From assembly GCA_023411575.1 (NCBI GenBank), contig JAEYOP010000020.1, positions 62,001 through 126,000 on the forward strand: 64,000 bases of DNA, read 5' to 3'. Shown in pieces: positions 8,678 to 17,420 of this stretch (position 1 is its first letter; the number at the start of each line of letters is the position of its first letter). Under the pieces are notes generated by a model. The model did no database searches, was not told the DNA's origin, and saw nothing but the letters and a program-made list of their open reading frames with translations. The stretch is from Bacillota bacterium. GTDB lineage: Bacteria; Bacillota; Clostridia; Acetivibrionales; DTU013. The position numbers and the translations under genes are program-made.

Positions 8678-10252
8678 TCACTTGATCGGCAGTGCGTAAA
8701 GATCGTCGATGCTCATGCTGAAACGCTCCTGAACCACCTGCTCAAAGTAGGTAATCGGCTTATCATACATTTCTTTTCCCTGTGTCCCAAAGGCGTCGTT
8801 GAACATACGATACGCGGTATCCCAATTGGGATATTCCCCGCCTTTTTCGCCCGTCACGGGCCGGGTTTCGATACCGGCTTCCACCCCGTCTTTCTCGATG
8901 GAAACGTGATATTTCCCCTCAGCTTCATAATACAGAATATGTAGCTTATAGCCATTCACATCAGAATCATTAAACTCTATGCTCCAGTCCACTCGATTCT
9001 CGGTAGGCGCGTTTTCATCCCACTCTGTCCTGTGAATGGAAATGTTCAGTTCATGAGGCGTCTGCTCCTCGTATGAGCAGGTTCCCTTATAGTCGAGTAT
9101 AGTAAAGCCTAACCTCTCGTATGGAGACGGCAATGTATCATCCGTCTCATCAAAAGGCATCTCAAACAGTGTATCCGCAGAGACGCCTAACGTCTCCGTG
9201 AGGATGCCGTGAAAGGCTTGAATGGGCGTAAGCAATACGTATTCGGCGTCCAAGCCGGCAAACGCCGCGCGCACGGCCCGCTCCGAGCTCTCGCGATTCC
9301 CCATGCCAAAAGAAAAGCTGTCTTTGGCGTGGTCATACACATAGTTCATCACCAGATTGCCATCTTTATTTGCCATCATCACATAGGCGTCGTAATTCGG
9401 GTAATACCCAATGTCAATCTTATAGCCGTTCTGCGCGAAAACCGTTCGGACGCAATTTTTCATCCAATCCTCCGGCGGAGCGCCCCATTCGATGTGGTTG
9501 ATGCGCACGGATGCACTCTTGCCGTCATAGATCGCCTGTTTGCCGTCGTTCATGATAAACCCAAGCTCGGCAAGCGTGAACGCAATGGTGAAATCCTTTT
9601 GCTCTAAGTTTTGATAGATATCCGACAGTGGGAAATAGTTGCTTATGGGGCAGTCTGCCAGATACAGATGCTTTAGGCTCGTCAGCGGGACCAGCGGCGA
9701 TACGTCAGTGATCGTTGCATGGTCAAGCATCAGGAAGTTTAGGTTGATCAGCTTCGCAAGCGGGTTGTAGTCCTGCGCCGCGCAGCCGGATAGCGTCAGC
9801 ACTTTTAGATTCGTCAGCCCGGCGAGCGGCGCGATATCGGCGACCGGGTTGCCGCCCAGCGACAGCGAGGTGAGCTTTTTCAGCCCCGCCAGCGGCGTAA
9901 TATTGGTGATCGCGTGAAAAGACAGGTCGAGGCTTTCAAGGTTTTTGAAATATTCCAGTCCGCCGATATCCTTAATCGGTGTCTCTTGGGAGATGTACCG
10001 CTGCCATTCAATACTGAGGTTCAACCTCGTGACCGTCTCCGCATCCGCCACAGTGATGTGGCCCTCCGGCTTACCCATCGTTGCGCGTACCATTGCCTCC
10101 AGCACAGGGTCGGCAAATGTCACGACAGCCGTATTCTGCGAATCCGTCTGCACGGAGGAAGCCGGTGTTTCTGCTGGCTCGGCCCGCTGTGAACAGGCCG
10201 CCGCCGCGGCGATCATTATAAGAATCAAAAACAGCGCACATACCTTTTTCAT
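8678..10252 (-). CDS. Leucine-rich-repeat lipoprotein
   Basis: This 524-residue protein has a lipoprotein signal (MKKVCALFLILIMIAAAAAC, Cys at about 20), so it should be anchored outside the membrane. Residues about 90-210 hold five or six 22-residue repeats of the LxxLxxLxLxxNxIxDIxPL type seen in SDS22/internalin-like proteins (for example LKKLTSLSLGGNPVADIAPL). The C-terminal 300 residues are two similar beta-rich segments without a family I know. LRRs of this class bind proteins or glycans. The ATG is behind GGAGG with seven bases between. The next upstream gene, also minus, is a second lipoprotein 249 bases away; the gap shows no gene. Confidence 0.82.
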   Translation of the reverse strand: MKKVCALFLILIMIAAAAACSQRAEPAETPASSVQTDSQNTAVVTFADPVLEAMVRATMGKPEGHITVADAETVTRLNLSIEWQRYISQETPIKDIGGLEYFKNLESLDLSFHAITNITPLAGLKKLTSLSLGGNPVADIAPLAGLTNLKVLTLSGCAAQDYNPLAKLINLNFLMLDHATITDVSPLVPLTSLKHLYLADCPISNYFPLSDIYQNLEQKDFTIAFTLAELGFIMNDGKQAIYDGKSASVRINHIEWGAPPEDWMKNCVRTVFAQNGYKIDIGYYPNYDAYVMMANKDGNLVMNYVYDHAKDSFSFGMGNRESSERAVRAAFAGLDAEYVLLTPIQAFHGILTETLGVSADTLFEMPFDETDDTLPSPYERLGFTILDYKGTCSYEEQTPHELNISIHRTEWDENAPTENRVDWSIEFNDSDVNGYKLHILYYEAEGKYHVSIEKDGVEAGIETRPVTGEKGGEYPNWDTAYRMFNDAFGTQGKEMYDKPITYFEQVVQERFSMSIDDLYALPIK

Positions 10253-10501
10253 TTCATGGCCTCCAATCGACCTTCATTCCTGTAAGACGCGTTTGCCGTA
10301 TGCGAAGGACAAGCCAGTAATAATATGGCAATCATATCATGCGGCGTCTTCTTTTTCAACGCTCCGCGCGGAGTCCATGGAGCTATTCACATCCGACTTG
10401 ACGTAGGTGGCCAAGGCTTGAGCGCGCGGATTGGTTAATAATTTTGTTGGACGGCCCCGATATTTCGGCAATCGCCACGCCAGGAACGGGGTTGCTGCAG
10501 A

Positions 10502-12853
10502 TCAGCCGCGCCATTCATATATATACGTCGTACCCAGCTTTCCGTTCGGCCCGCCGGTCCATATTTCGATCCGATCTCCTTCCGAACAGCCGGAGGGCGC
10601 CGTTGCGGTAAGGGTATCGCTAACGGACAGTATGTTCTTCTGGCTGTACTTTGCCGAGCAATAGATTTCAAATGAGCTTTTTCCAGCCTTGTTTACAAAG
10701 CGCGTCGAATCCAAATCGGCCCGGCAGCTTCCGTTCCCATCAAAATAAGAGACATTCTGCTCCGTAAATGCGAGGGTGAAGCTCAACTCGACCGTCTCTC
10801 CACCTTGAATAACGGAGGGCGGGACCGAGAAGTCAAGTTTCATGGCATAGCCTTCTCCATTTATCTGATCGGGATCGGGATAGGTGTCGGTTTCCCCGAT
10901 GTATTTGTGCGAGTATGTGTAACTGCCCGGCGCAGCAGAGGCCGCCGCTTGGTACACGCCGCCGCTGTTTGTATGGTCTATGTCCTCTTTTGCGTTATTT
11001 GTGACTGTATCCACCAGCACCCAGGCATATTTCTTAGCGGTTGGCTGCGACGGCGATGTACTGGATTGCGGAGACGTTTGTGCGGGCTGATCGGGAGTAG
11101 TGGGCGGCGCGGGCGTCGGGAAAGCAGGCTTCTCCGCACCGGGGCTCTCATACCGGACCGTGGCAGTTGGCGCCACCGCAACAAATGAAAGGGTCATGTC
11201 CGGCGCGTCTGCCGTGGATGTGCCCGCCTCATACAGCTTGAGCTCATCTGGCGCGCCCGCCATGAGAAAGGCAAGCACCGTGAAGCTGATTTTGCCGCGG
11301 CCCTCTGAATCAAGAACGGCGCTCCAGCTTTCCGCGTCAGTCACGGTGTCAGGCAGATCGACATAGACCGTCGCACCCGCATAACCGGAAACCGGCTTAT
11401 CGTCGGAAACCGAGGTATCGACCAGTTCGAGCGTGCAGGTCCGATTGAGCTCCGACCTGACGGCGTTCAGTTCCCGGAGCAGGGCGCGCTGCGCCGCCGC
11501 AGCTTCCTTCTCCACGATCAGCTTGAAGGCATCCTGTATGACGGTGCGGAAAAGTTCGTCACGATAGCGGTTTGAAATATCGGCTTTCATCGTTTCGTTC
11601 AGCCCGCCGCCGCCGGTAAAGCCCTGTTTCTGCGCCTCGGCCTGCCAAGCGGCAACTTCTGTCCCATCCTGCCAAAACTGCTCGGCATACCGCTGCACCA
11701 GGCCCTCAATCCGAAGCCGGTATTTCTCCGCCGTGGCAGCGCCCTCTTTGGCGTCTATGAACATCTTTGCCCAAGTTCTTGCGTCCCTTTTGATATCAGA
11801 AGATTCGTAATACAGGGCATATGCCTTTTCGTAGATGTCCTGTCTGCCGGTCCAGGCGGTTTCCGCAAACTCGTTTAAGGTCAGGTCGATGGCCAGCGTC
11901 CCCAGGGAAGCCAGGCTGAACAGCCCCGCGCCCATTTTGCCCGCCGCATAGCCGATGCCGGTCTTGAGAGCATTTGCGTAGCAGGGAAACACGGCGTCTT
12001 TGTCGCCGTTATAGATGTCGTACATTCCCGAGGCCACCTGCGCAATGGAGCACAGCAGCCCCAAATCGCCCAGGCGCTCACCCACGCCGCCCAACAGAGA
12101 GGAGTGCGCCGCCCCATCCGAGCCCAGCGCCCCGGCGATGTGCCCAGCAGCTTCCACACCCGCGCCGCCAATGGAAAGCGATAAGTCCAAAACCGCCAGC
12201 CCCGCTTCTACGGCTCCCGCGCCGGGGTTTCCTCCGTTTTGCACGCTGCTGGCAACAACCGCGTTGGCCTGAGAGCTGCTCACCCCGATGCTTGCCAAAG
12301 AGGGAACGGCATACGCGGCGTAAGCCATCCTGGTGTTTTCATTTGTCACTTCAAAGCAGCCGTAAATGGAAAGATGATCGGTATAGATGGTAACGGTTTT
12401 AGCCCGCTCGTTAATGGAAAAGGGCACCGGTTCCCACTTACCTGTGGCCTCGTTGTAATAGGCGGCGCAAACGCTGCCTTCCGCGCTTTGACCATCGAGG
12501 GCGGCAGCGTCATAGGGCATGGTCAGCCGCATGACGGAAAAAAGCTCTTCGTCCGTGTCAATTTCGAAGGAATAGGCCCGCATTTTCACTCCTTCCAGAG
12601 AAGAAGGAGACTCCACCGGCGCGATCTCACACCTCGCATCCTTCTGAAGCGGGTACTTACCCAGATCAAGAGCCAATTGCTCTGAACCTACGCGAGTAGT
12701 CTCCTTTGTAAGCGTCCCGGCCTGCCGCCCGGCCTGTCCAGCCGTCGTCTCCGCGCCCAGCTGACCGCTCTTGCCGCAGCCCGCGAGCTGCGGGAGCAGC
12801 ATTCCCAAAACCAGAAGGCCGCAAAGCCATCGTTTTAAACTGTTTTTTTTCAT
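10502..12853 (-). CDS. Large lipoprotein of unknown function
   Basis: This protein of about 783 residues starts at MKKNSLKRW, because AAGAGG lies eight bases upstream of that ATG; an in-frame ATG at 12874 has none. It has a lipobox LAGC near residue 25, a beta-rich domain with NEATGKWEPVPF and YTDHLSIYGCFEV at about 60-170, a central region rich in Ala and Gly with long helices, and two Ig-like beta segments. A Pro/Thr/Ser/Gln linker near 620-650 precedes the C-terminal beta domain ending GTTYIYEWRG. It looks like a cell-surface protein. No enzymatic motif is evident. Its 5' end is overlapped in another frame by a zinc-ribbon gene. Confidence 0.75.
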   Translation of the reverse strand: MKKNSLKRWLCGLLVLGMLLPQLAGCGKSGQLGAETTAGQAGRQAGTLTKETTRVGSEQLALDLGKYPLQKDARCEIAPVESPSSLEGVKMRAYSFEIDTDEELFSVMRLTMPYDAAALDGQSAEGSVCAAYYNEATGKWEPVPFSINERAKTVTIYTDHLSIYGCFEVTNENTRMAYAAYAVPSLASIGVSSSQANAVVASSVQNGGNPGAGAVEAGLAVLDLSLSIGGAGVEAAGHIAGALGSDGAAHSSLLGGVGERLGDLGLLCSIAQVASGMYDIYNGDKDAVFPCYANALKTGIGYAAGKMGAGLFSLASLGTLAIDLTLNEFAETAWTGRQDIYEKAYALYYESSDIKRDARTWAKMFIDAKEGAATAEKYRLRIEGLVQRYAEQFWQDGTEVAAWQAEAQKQGFTGGGGLNETMKADISNRYRDELFRTVIQDAFKLIVEKEAAAAQRALLRELNAVRSELNRTCTLELVDTSVSDDKPVSGYAGATVYVDLPDTVTDAESWSAVLDSEGRGKISFTVLAFLMAGAPDELKLYEAGTSTADAPDMTLSFVAVAPTATVRYESPGAEKPAFPTPAPPTTPDQPAQTSPQSSTSPSQPTAKKYAWVLVDTVTNNAKEDIDHTNSGGVYQAAASAAPGSYTYSHKYIGETDTYPDPDQINGEGYAMKLDFSVPPSVIQGGETVELSFTLAFTEQNVSYFDGNGSCRADLDSTRFVNKAGKSSFEIYCSAKYSQKNILSVSDTLTATAPSGCSEGDRIEIWTGGPNGKLGTTYIYEWRG

Positions 12854-13016
12854 ATTTAAAACCTCTTTTCTCATTCTGGACTGTTTTGTCCCCCACCACC
12901 CCGTCCCAGGTTTTGCGCCGAGGCTTCGTCTCCCAGGTAACGGCAGCCGGCGACCCGCAGACGGAACAGAATTGCGCGCCCTCCGGCAGGTCTGCGCCGC
13001 AGATGGTACAGTGCAT
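12666..13016 (-). CDS. Zinc-ribbon frame overlapping the lipoprotein gene
   Basis: The frame begins MHCTICGADLPEGAQFC, a textbook zinc-ribbon (CxxC at 3-6 and 17-20), directly behind the best ribosome site of the area, GAGAGGAGG, seven bases before the ATG. After about residue 55 the sequence becomes Arg/Gly/Ala-rich and runs in a different frame through the first 190 bases of the lipoprotein gene, so this tail looks non-native. It may be a real small protein, a leader frame that is translationally coupled to the lipoprotein, or the N-terminus of a longer zinc-ribbon membrane protein broken by a frameshift. The N-terminal 25 residues are convincing; the rest is not. Confidence 0.45.
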   Translation of the reverse strand: MHCTICGADLPEGAQFCSVCGSPAAVTWETKPRRKTWDGVVGDKTVQNEKRGFKYEKKQFKTMALRPSGFGNAAPAARGLRQERSAGRGDDGWTGRAAGRDAYKGDYSRRFRAIGS

Positions 13017-13100
13017 ATCGATGCCTCCTCTCAGACTACAGCGTACCGAAACGGTGGCTTTTTGTCCTCACCCGAAGGGATGAAATTGCCTGTGCGACAC

Positions 13101-13128
13101 AAAAAACCTCCCGTCCGGAGACGGGAGG
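13101..13128 (-). terminator. Terminator of the LuxR-type membrane regulator gene
   Basis: Read on the minus strand, a perfect 9-bp stem (CCTCCCGTC and GACGGGAGG) with a 4-base loop is followed by TTTTTTG. It lies 18 bases beyond the stop of the regulator gene. Confidence 0.9.
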
Positions 13129-13145
13129 AGAAAGGTATCAGGTCG

Positions 13146-14603
13146 TTATTTCACCTGATTGCGCAGCAGCAGACTGATCAGCTCGGCGCGGGAGGCCGCG
13201 CCGTATTTGGATAGAATGCTCTTCACATGCGACTTGACGGTATTTTCGGTGACGAAGCTCTCTTCCGCGATGGCCTTGTTGCTCCTGCCCTCAAGAAGCA
13301 GGCTCAGAATCTCGTTCTCCCGCTCGGTCAGCGGGCCCAGGGGCTGAATGCTCAAGACGGCCTGCTTCCGTTCCGGTTCCTTAAGCTCCGAATATGCCGT
13401 CAGGTAGGCGTGGCTTTTGAGCAATTGGGCGAGTTTGCGGTTTAAGGGCGGCAGCAGCGCCGTCGCCAGGCAGATGACCACCAGCGCCGTTACTGTAATG
13501 TTGGAGGGAGACAGCGCCAGCGCGGTAAAGCCCTCGCCGATAAATCTGCCCAGCAGGACGCCAAAGACATTGGCCGACAGGCCGATTCCGAACAGCCGCA
13601 CAGGATTATCCGTAAACTCCAGCATATCACCGAGGATGCTCCACCAGAACAGATCGAAAATACCGAAAGCGAAGACCATAAGCGTTGTCACGGTCAGGTA
13701 CGCGCCCGCCGAGCGCTCAGTCAGCATGAAAGCAAGAAAGGACAGCATCAGAAGCCCCAGGCCGATGTATAGCATCGCCGAGCGGAGCGTTTGCCCTTTT
13801 CGCTCCGATAAGCGACGCATTACGAGCAGTGCGGCAAGATACGGCAGTGCTGAATACCAGCCGGTCAGCTTTGGCAGATGGGCGAAGGCCGGGCTCACCG
13901 CCCGGTACATCAATCCGGAATCGACGGTAAGAATGACAATGAACGCGCACAGCAATAAAAGTGACTGCCGCAAATCGCTGGGCCCTGTTCGTTTTTCCTC
14001 CTCATCGCGCGATGCCTCAGCTGTCGGCAGACGGCATACGCACGCCGCGCCGGCGGTCAGACAGAGCATAGCCAGCGCCAGCGCCAGAAAAGGCGAGGCA
14101 TGAGCGGAAATCAGGTTGAGAATGAAAAGCAGGACGTAGGTCCCGGCCAGGCAGTCGGCGCAGGTTTTGAAGCGCTCCTGCTTTGATGAGAGCGTTTTGA
14201 AAAAGTATCCCCAGGACGCCACGGCACAGCCGGCGGTGAATCCGCAGACGACGCCGGAGACAAGCCACAGCGGACCGGGCGAAAAGAAAAACGGCACGCT
14301 CCCAAGAAGGCAAAGGCCCGCGTAGACAAGTGCGGCCCTTTTGACAGCGCCCGGCGTTTTCAGAAAGAAGCCGCAAAAAAACAGACCGGCGCAGTGTGAA
14401 ATCACCGCCAGCGTCACAACGAGCGGCGTCTGTCTCCCGAAGTGTGCCATCAGTCCGTACATGACCCGTCCCTCGAACAGAAAGGAGAGCAGATATGCGA
14501 ACAGCAGGGAAAACGCGGCCACGGACAGAAGCCGGCTCCGCCCTGCGGCTGTATGCGCGGCAGCGACGGCAGTCTGCATACTGCCGCATCGCTTTTCTGG
14601 CAT
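13146..14603 (-). CDS. Membrane-bound LuxR-family regulator (MFS-like domain plus HTH)
   Basis: This protein of 485 residues joins about 12 hydrophobic helices (residues 25-400) with no loop signature of a known transporter to a C-terminal GerE/LuxR helix-turn-helix. The HTH reads LTERENEILSLLLEGRSNKA and VTENTVKSHVKSILSKYG. The membrane part probably senses a ligand and the HTH binds DNA at the membrane. GAGAGGAG precedes the ATG at 14603 by seven bases, so this start is preferred over the ATG at 14636. It has its own promoter and terminator. The nearby lipoprotein genes are plausible targets, which is inference. Such MFS-LuxR fusions are best known from Eggerthella-like Actinobacteria, so transfer is possible. 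Confidence 0.87.
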   Translation of the reverse strand: MPEKRCGSMQTAVAAAHTAAGRSRLLSVAAFSLLFAYLLSFLFEGRVMYGLMAHFGRQTPLVVTLAVISHCAGLFFCGFFLKTPGAVKRAALVYAGLCLLGSVPFFFSPGPLWLVSGVVCGFTAGCAVASWGYFFKTLSSKQERFKTCADCLAGTYVLLFILNLISAHASPFLALALAMLCLTAGAACVCRLPTAEASRDEEEKRTGPSDLRQSLLLLCAFIVILTVDSGLMYRAVSPAFAHLPKLTGWYSALPYLAALLVMRRLSERKGQTLRSAMLYIGLGLLMLSFLAFMLTERSAGAYLTVTTLMVFAFGIFDLFWWSILGDMLEFTDNPVRLFGIGLSANVFGVLLGRFIGEGFTALALSPSNITVTALVVICLATALLPPLNRKLAQLLKSHAYLTAYSELKEPERKQAVLSIQPLGPLTERENEILSLLLEGRSNKAIAEESFVTENTVKSHVKSILSKYGAASRAELISLLLRNQVK

Positions 14604-14626
14604 AGCAACACTCCTCTCCGTTTTTT

Positions 14627-14650
14627 GACGCGCCATCCGCGTCTTTTTTT
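14627..14650. repeat. GC-rich hairpin in the leader of the LuxR-type gene
   Basis: GACGCG-CCATC-CGCGTC is flanked by T6 and T7 on the plus strand. In the minus-strand transcript it lies between the promoter and ribosome site. On the plus strand it resembles a terminator, though no plus-strand gene precedes it. Confidence 0.55.
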
Positions 14651-14651
14651 G

Positions 14652-14680
14652 ATTATACCGTCAAACGGAGGGCGATACAA
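14652..14680 (-). promoter_or_regulatory. Promoter of the LuxR-type regulator gene
   Basis: On the minus strand TTGTAT (14675-14680) and TATAAT (14652-14657) are exactly 17 bases apart. The start codon lies about 50 bases downstream. Confidence 0.7.
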
Positions 14681-14953
14681 TTGCTTTCGCAGTTTTTGAT
14701 AGCATCCGCGCAGGGCTGCTCGCCGATTTGGAATCCTTTGCTGACATCAAGCGTATGGCGGATGCGTTTAAGCAGTTATATACTGGCCGCCGGCATTTCG
14801 TCGATACGCGTCCTTATCAGATTATGGTGTGTCATGCGCATGAGAGTGAATAATGATTCCGATTTTGTCGGTTCGATTACAACCATTTTTACGACGGATT
14901 CCAGGGTCAGGCCGATTGACTCCAGCCGTTTGCTTAAATGATAAAACAGCGCG
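14681..14953. other. Non-coding gap with a start-less open frame
   Basis: Between the LuxR-type promoter and the histidine kinase stop no gene can be supported. On the plus strand, from about 14675 to 14853, an open frame reads IAFAVFDSIRAGLL, then LESFADIKRMADAFKQLY and ends QIMVCHAHESE. The composition is protein-like but the frame has no ATG/GTG/TTG start, so it could be a truncated gene remnant. The overlapping frames on either strand look like shadows. I recognise no family. Confidence 0.3.
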
Positions 14954-16720
14954 CTAGTGCCATGCGTCTCCATCGTTGATAATAAAGTAGAACAGAACCC
15001 CTCTTTCCGTGTTTCTGGCGCCGTATTGCGCATTATGAAGCCGAAGAATTTCAGCTGCTATGGCAAGGCCGAGACCGGTCCCGCCGCTGTTTCTGATTCT
15101 AGAAGGCTCTACGCGGTAAAATCTTTCCCATATTCTTCCTATTTTTTCTTCCGGAATAGGTTCCCCCTGGTTCTCGACGGTAAAGACGGTCTCATTTTCC
15201 TTCCTTTCGGCATTAATCCAGATCTCCCCGTTATCAGAAGTGTGCCGGATCGCGTTCGTTATAAAATTTTCAATAACATGTCCCGTCTTAGTACGGTCGG
15301 CATAAATAAATGCCGGTTTTTGTCCGGTTTTATCCGTTATCCTGATATTTTTCTCCCGTATGCGGTTCATAAACTCCTGCAGGATCTCGTTCAAAAGGCC
15401 CCGCAGATCAAAGCTCTCTTTACTCAGCACCGCAGAACCGGCTTCCATGCGGGACAGTTCAAGCATGTCTTGTACAAGCAGCCTCATTTTGTCAACTTCG
15501 GACTGCAGTCTCTCCAGATACCGTTCCCGTTTGTCTTTCCGGATGTTATCCCTCAGTGCTTCCAAATAGCCCTCCATCGCCGAAATGGGGGTTTTCAGCT
15601 CGTGGGAGGCGTTCGATACGAATTCCTTCAGTTCCGTTATCGTGGAATCCAGCTTGGAAGCCATCGTATTGAGACTTTCCGCAAGATCGCCAAGCTCGTC
15701 CCGCGAACGTATGCCGCATTTCACACTGAAATCCATCCGGGACATCCTTAAGGCCGCCGCATTCATCTTAATCAAAGGCTGAGTTACCATCCTTGAATAT
15801 ATGTACGAAAGAATCAGGACGAATGCAAAGGCCGCAAGAAAAATATACGCCAGATAGTTTTTAATGACTTCTACCGCTTCATCCACCGGCTGCAGCGGCA
15901 CTATGGCAAATACCGCCTCTCGGCTTCCATTCTGAGCGGTCACGGGGAAAATAAACACCTTGTACCTGCTGCCTGTCGCAGTGTCCCTGTAGTCCTGTAT
16001 GCAGCGCTTGTCCGGTATTCTTATGTTTACTTCCTGCCATTGCCTCAAAGAAGCCTTTAGCGCTAAGGAGAATGTTCCGTCGCTTTCATATTCGTTTTCA
16101 TTCATCAGCCGCAGGTACTCGATCGTTCCGTCAACCTGCACCATGCGCTCCCAATCGACGGTATTGCCGTCATTGGTTCTTTCCTCACCGCCGTTCCGTT
16201 TCCATTCGGCCCTCTCCACCTCGATCTCAAAAGGCCGGAGCCTGAAGCCTTCTTCCGAAAACAGCCCTTTTATCCTTATCGTTTTTCCGACCTCCATACC
16301 TCCGCTTGATAAAGTGTCAACAAACGACACGTCGTGAAGGTCGACACAGATCTCTCTTCCGTCCGCATTTCTTACCGCCATTTCAATACCGCCGTACTTA
16401 TTGTTTCCGTAATCATCCAAAATGACCAGCTGCATGTCATACCTGTCCGCCATATATGCCGATTCGCTGTCAAGTACGGACTTCCCCCAGGTATTCTGCT
16501 CATAATTGCGGCAAAACTCATCCAATCCCTTCGCTGAACTTTTTTCTTTTGCGGCATAGTAAAACTTTCCGATAAACAGGAATTGGAATAGCAGCTCTGC
16601 AGATATAAACAAAATGAACATGACAGCGGTCACAAAAAACAGTTTACGGGTTATGCCCGTCCTTCCGGACCGCAGTTTGGCCAGCTTATGCCTGATTTGC
16701 TTCATCATGGGCTCCCTCAC
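14954..16720 (-). CDS. Sensor histidine kinase
   Basis: This 588-residue kinase has a TM helix near 25-50, a large extracytoplasmic sensor domain (about 55-285), a second TM near 290-310 (YLAYIFLAAFAFVLILSYIY), a HAMP linker, a HisKA box with His373 in SNASHELKTP, and an ATPase domain with N box (ENFITNAIRH) and G box (SGGTGLGLAI). It should phosphorylate the response regulator encoded just upstream, with which it overlaps by four bases (ATGA). As the last gene of an ABC-importer operon it probably senses the sugar or the loaded binding protein. The size of the sensor domain exceeds a simple PAS-less kinase. Confidence 0.93.
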   Translation of the reverse strand: MREPMMKQIRHKLAKLRSGRTGITRKLFFVTAVMFILFISAELLFQFLFIGKFYYAAKEKSSAKGLDEFCRNYEQNTWGKSVLDSESAYMADRYDMQLVILDDYGNNKYGGIEMAVRNADGREICVDLHDVSFVDTLSSGGMEVGKTIRIKGLFSEEGFRLRPFEIEVERAEWKRNGGEERTNDGNTVDWERMVQVDGTIEYLRLMNENEYESDGTFSLALKASLRQWQEVNIRIPDKRCIQDYRDTATGSRYKVFIFPVTAQNGSREAVFAIVPLQPVDEAVEVIKNYLAYIFLAAFAFVLILSYIYSRMVTQPLIKMNAAALRMSRMDFSVKCGIRSRDELGDLAESLNTMASKLDSTITELKEFVSNASHELKTPISAMEGYLEALRDNIRKDKRERYLERLQSEVDKMRLLVQDMLELSRMEAGSAVLSKESFDLRGLLNEILQEFMNRIREKNIRITDKTGQKPAFIYADRTKTGHVIENFITNAIRHTSDNGEIWINAERKENETVFTVENQGEPIPEEKIGRIWERFYRVEPSRIRNSGGTGLGLAIAAEILRLHNAQYGARNTERGVLFYFIINDGDAWH

Positions 16721-17400
16721 AGGTTTTCCTCGAATTTATAGCCGACCTTCACCTTCGTCCCGATGTGGGCCGCTTTGCTGCCCAGCTTGGACCTGAGTCT
16801 GCGGATATGGGTATCCACCGCTCTGGAATCTCCGAAATAATCATACCCCCAAACCTTTGCAAGAAGCATTTCCCTTGTCATAATCCTGTCCTTGTTTTCC
16901 ATCAATACCGCCAACAGATCAAACTCCTTTGGCGAAAGCCCGATTTTCTTTCCGTCAACCGTTACTGTCCTGGAAGGAAACGCTACCCTTATGCCCGCTC
17001 CTGTCAGTACATCCCTGTTTTCTCCGCCGATTGTGCCCCTTGACCTTTTTAAGAGGTTTTTCGATTTTGCCAGCAGGATTTTCACACTGAAGGGCTTGGT
17101 CATATAATCGTCCGCTCCGAGCTCATACACGGTTATCTTGTCTCCCTCGTCATCTCTGGCGGTTATCACTATTATCGGCACGGAAGAAGTTCTCCGCAGC
17201 CGCCTGCAGAGCGAAAATCCATCTATTCCGGGCAGCATGAGATCCAAAAGCGCCAGGTCGTATTTGTCCTCTTCCCATAGTTCCAGCGCTTCCAGTCCGT
17301 CAGGCACCCCGTCTACCAGGAATCCATCCTCTTCAAAATAATCGGTTATGACCTCCCTCAGACTATCGTCGTCTTCCACAAGCAAAACCCTTTTTCGCAT
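16717..17400 (-). CDS. OmpR/PhoB-type response regulator
   Basis: This protein of about 227 residues has a receiver domain (LLVEDDDS at the N-terminus, phospho-acceptor Asp in LALLDLMLPG near 52, Lys in DYMTKPF near 102) and a C-terminal winged helix (FPSRTVTVDGKKIGLSPKEF, then DTHIRRLRSKLG). I prefer the ATG at 17400, which has AGGA seven bases upstream; an ATG at 17424 overlaps the stop of the solute-binding gene. It forms a pair with the following kinase. Targets are probably this transporter operon or glycosidase genes. Confidence 0.93.
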   Translation of the reverse strand: MRKRVLLVEDDDSLREVITDYFEEDGFLVDGVPDGLEALELWEEDKYDLALLDLMLPGIDGFSLCRRLRRTSSVPIIVITARDDEGDKITVYELGADDYMTKPFSVKILLAKSKNLLKRSRGTIGGENRDVLTGAGIRVAFPSRTVTVDGKKIGLSPKEFDLLAVLMENKDRIMTREMLLAKVWGYDYFGDSRAVDTHIRRLRSKLGSKAAHIGTKVKVGYKFEENL

Positions 17401-17420
17401 AAATCCATCCTGCCCCAATG

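Noticed and set aside
14776..15033. 85-codon minus-strand frame after the histidine kinase
   Set aside because: Its first part overlaps the kinase C-terminus in another frame and there is no ribosome site or family match.
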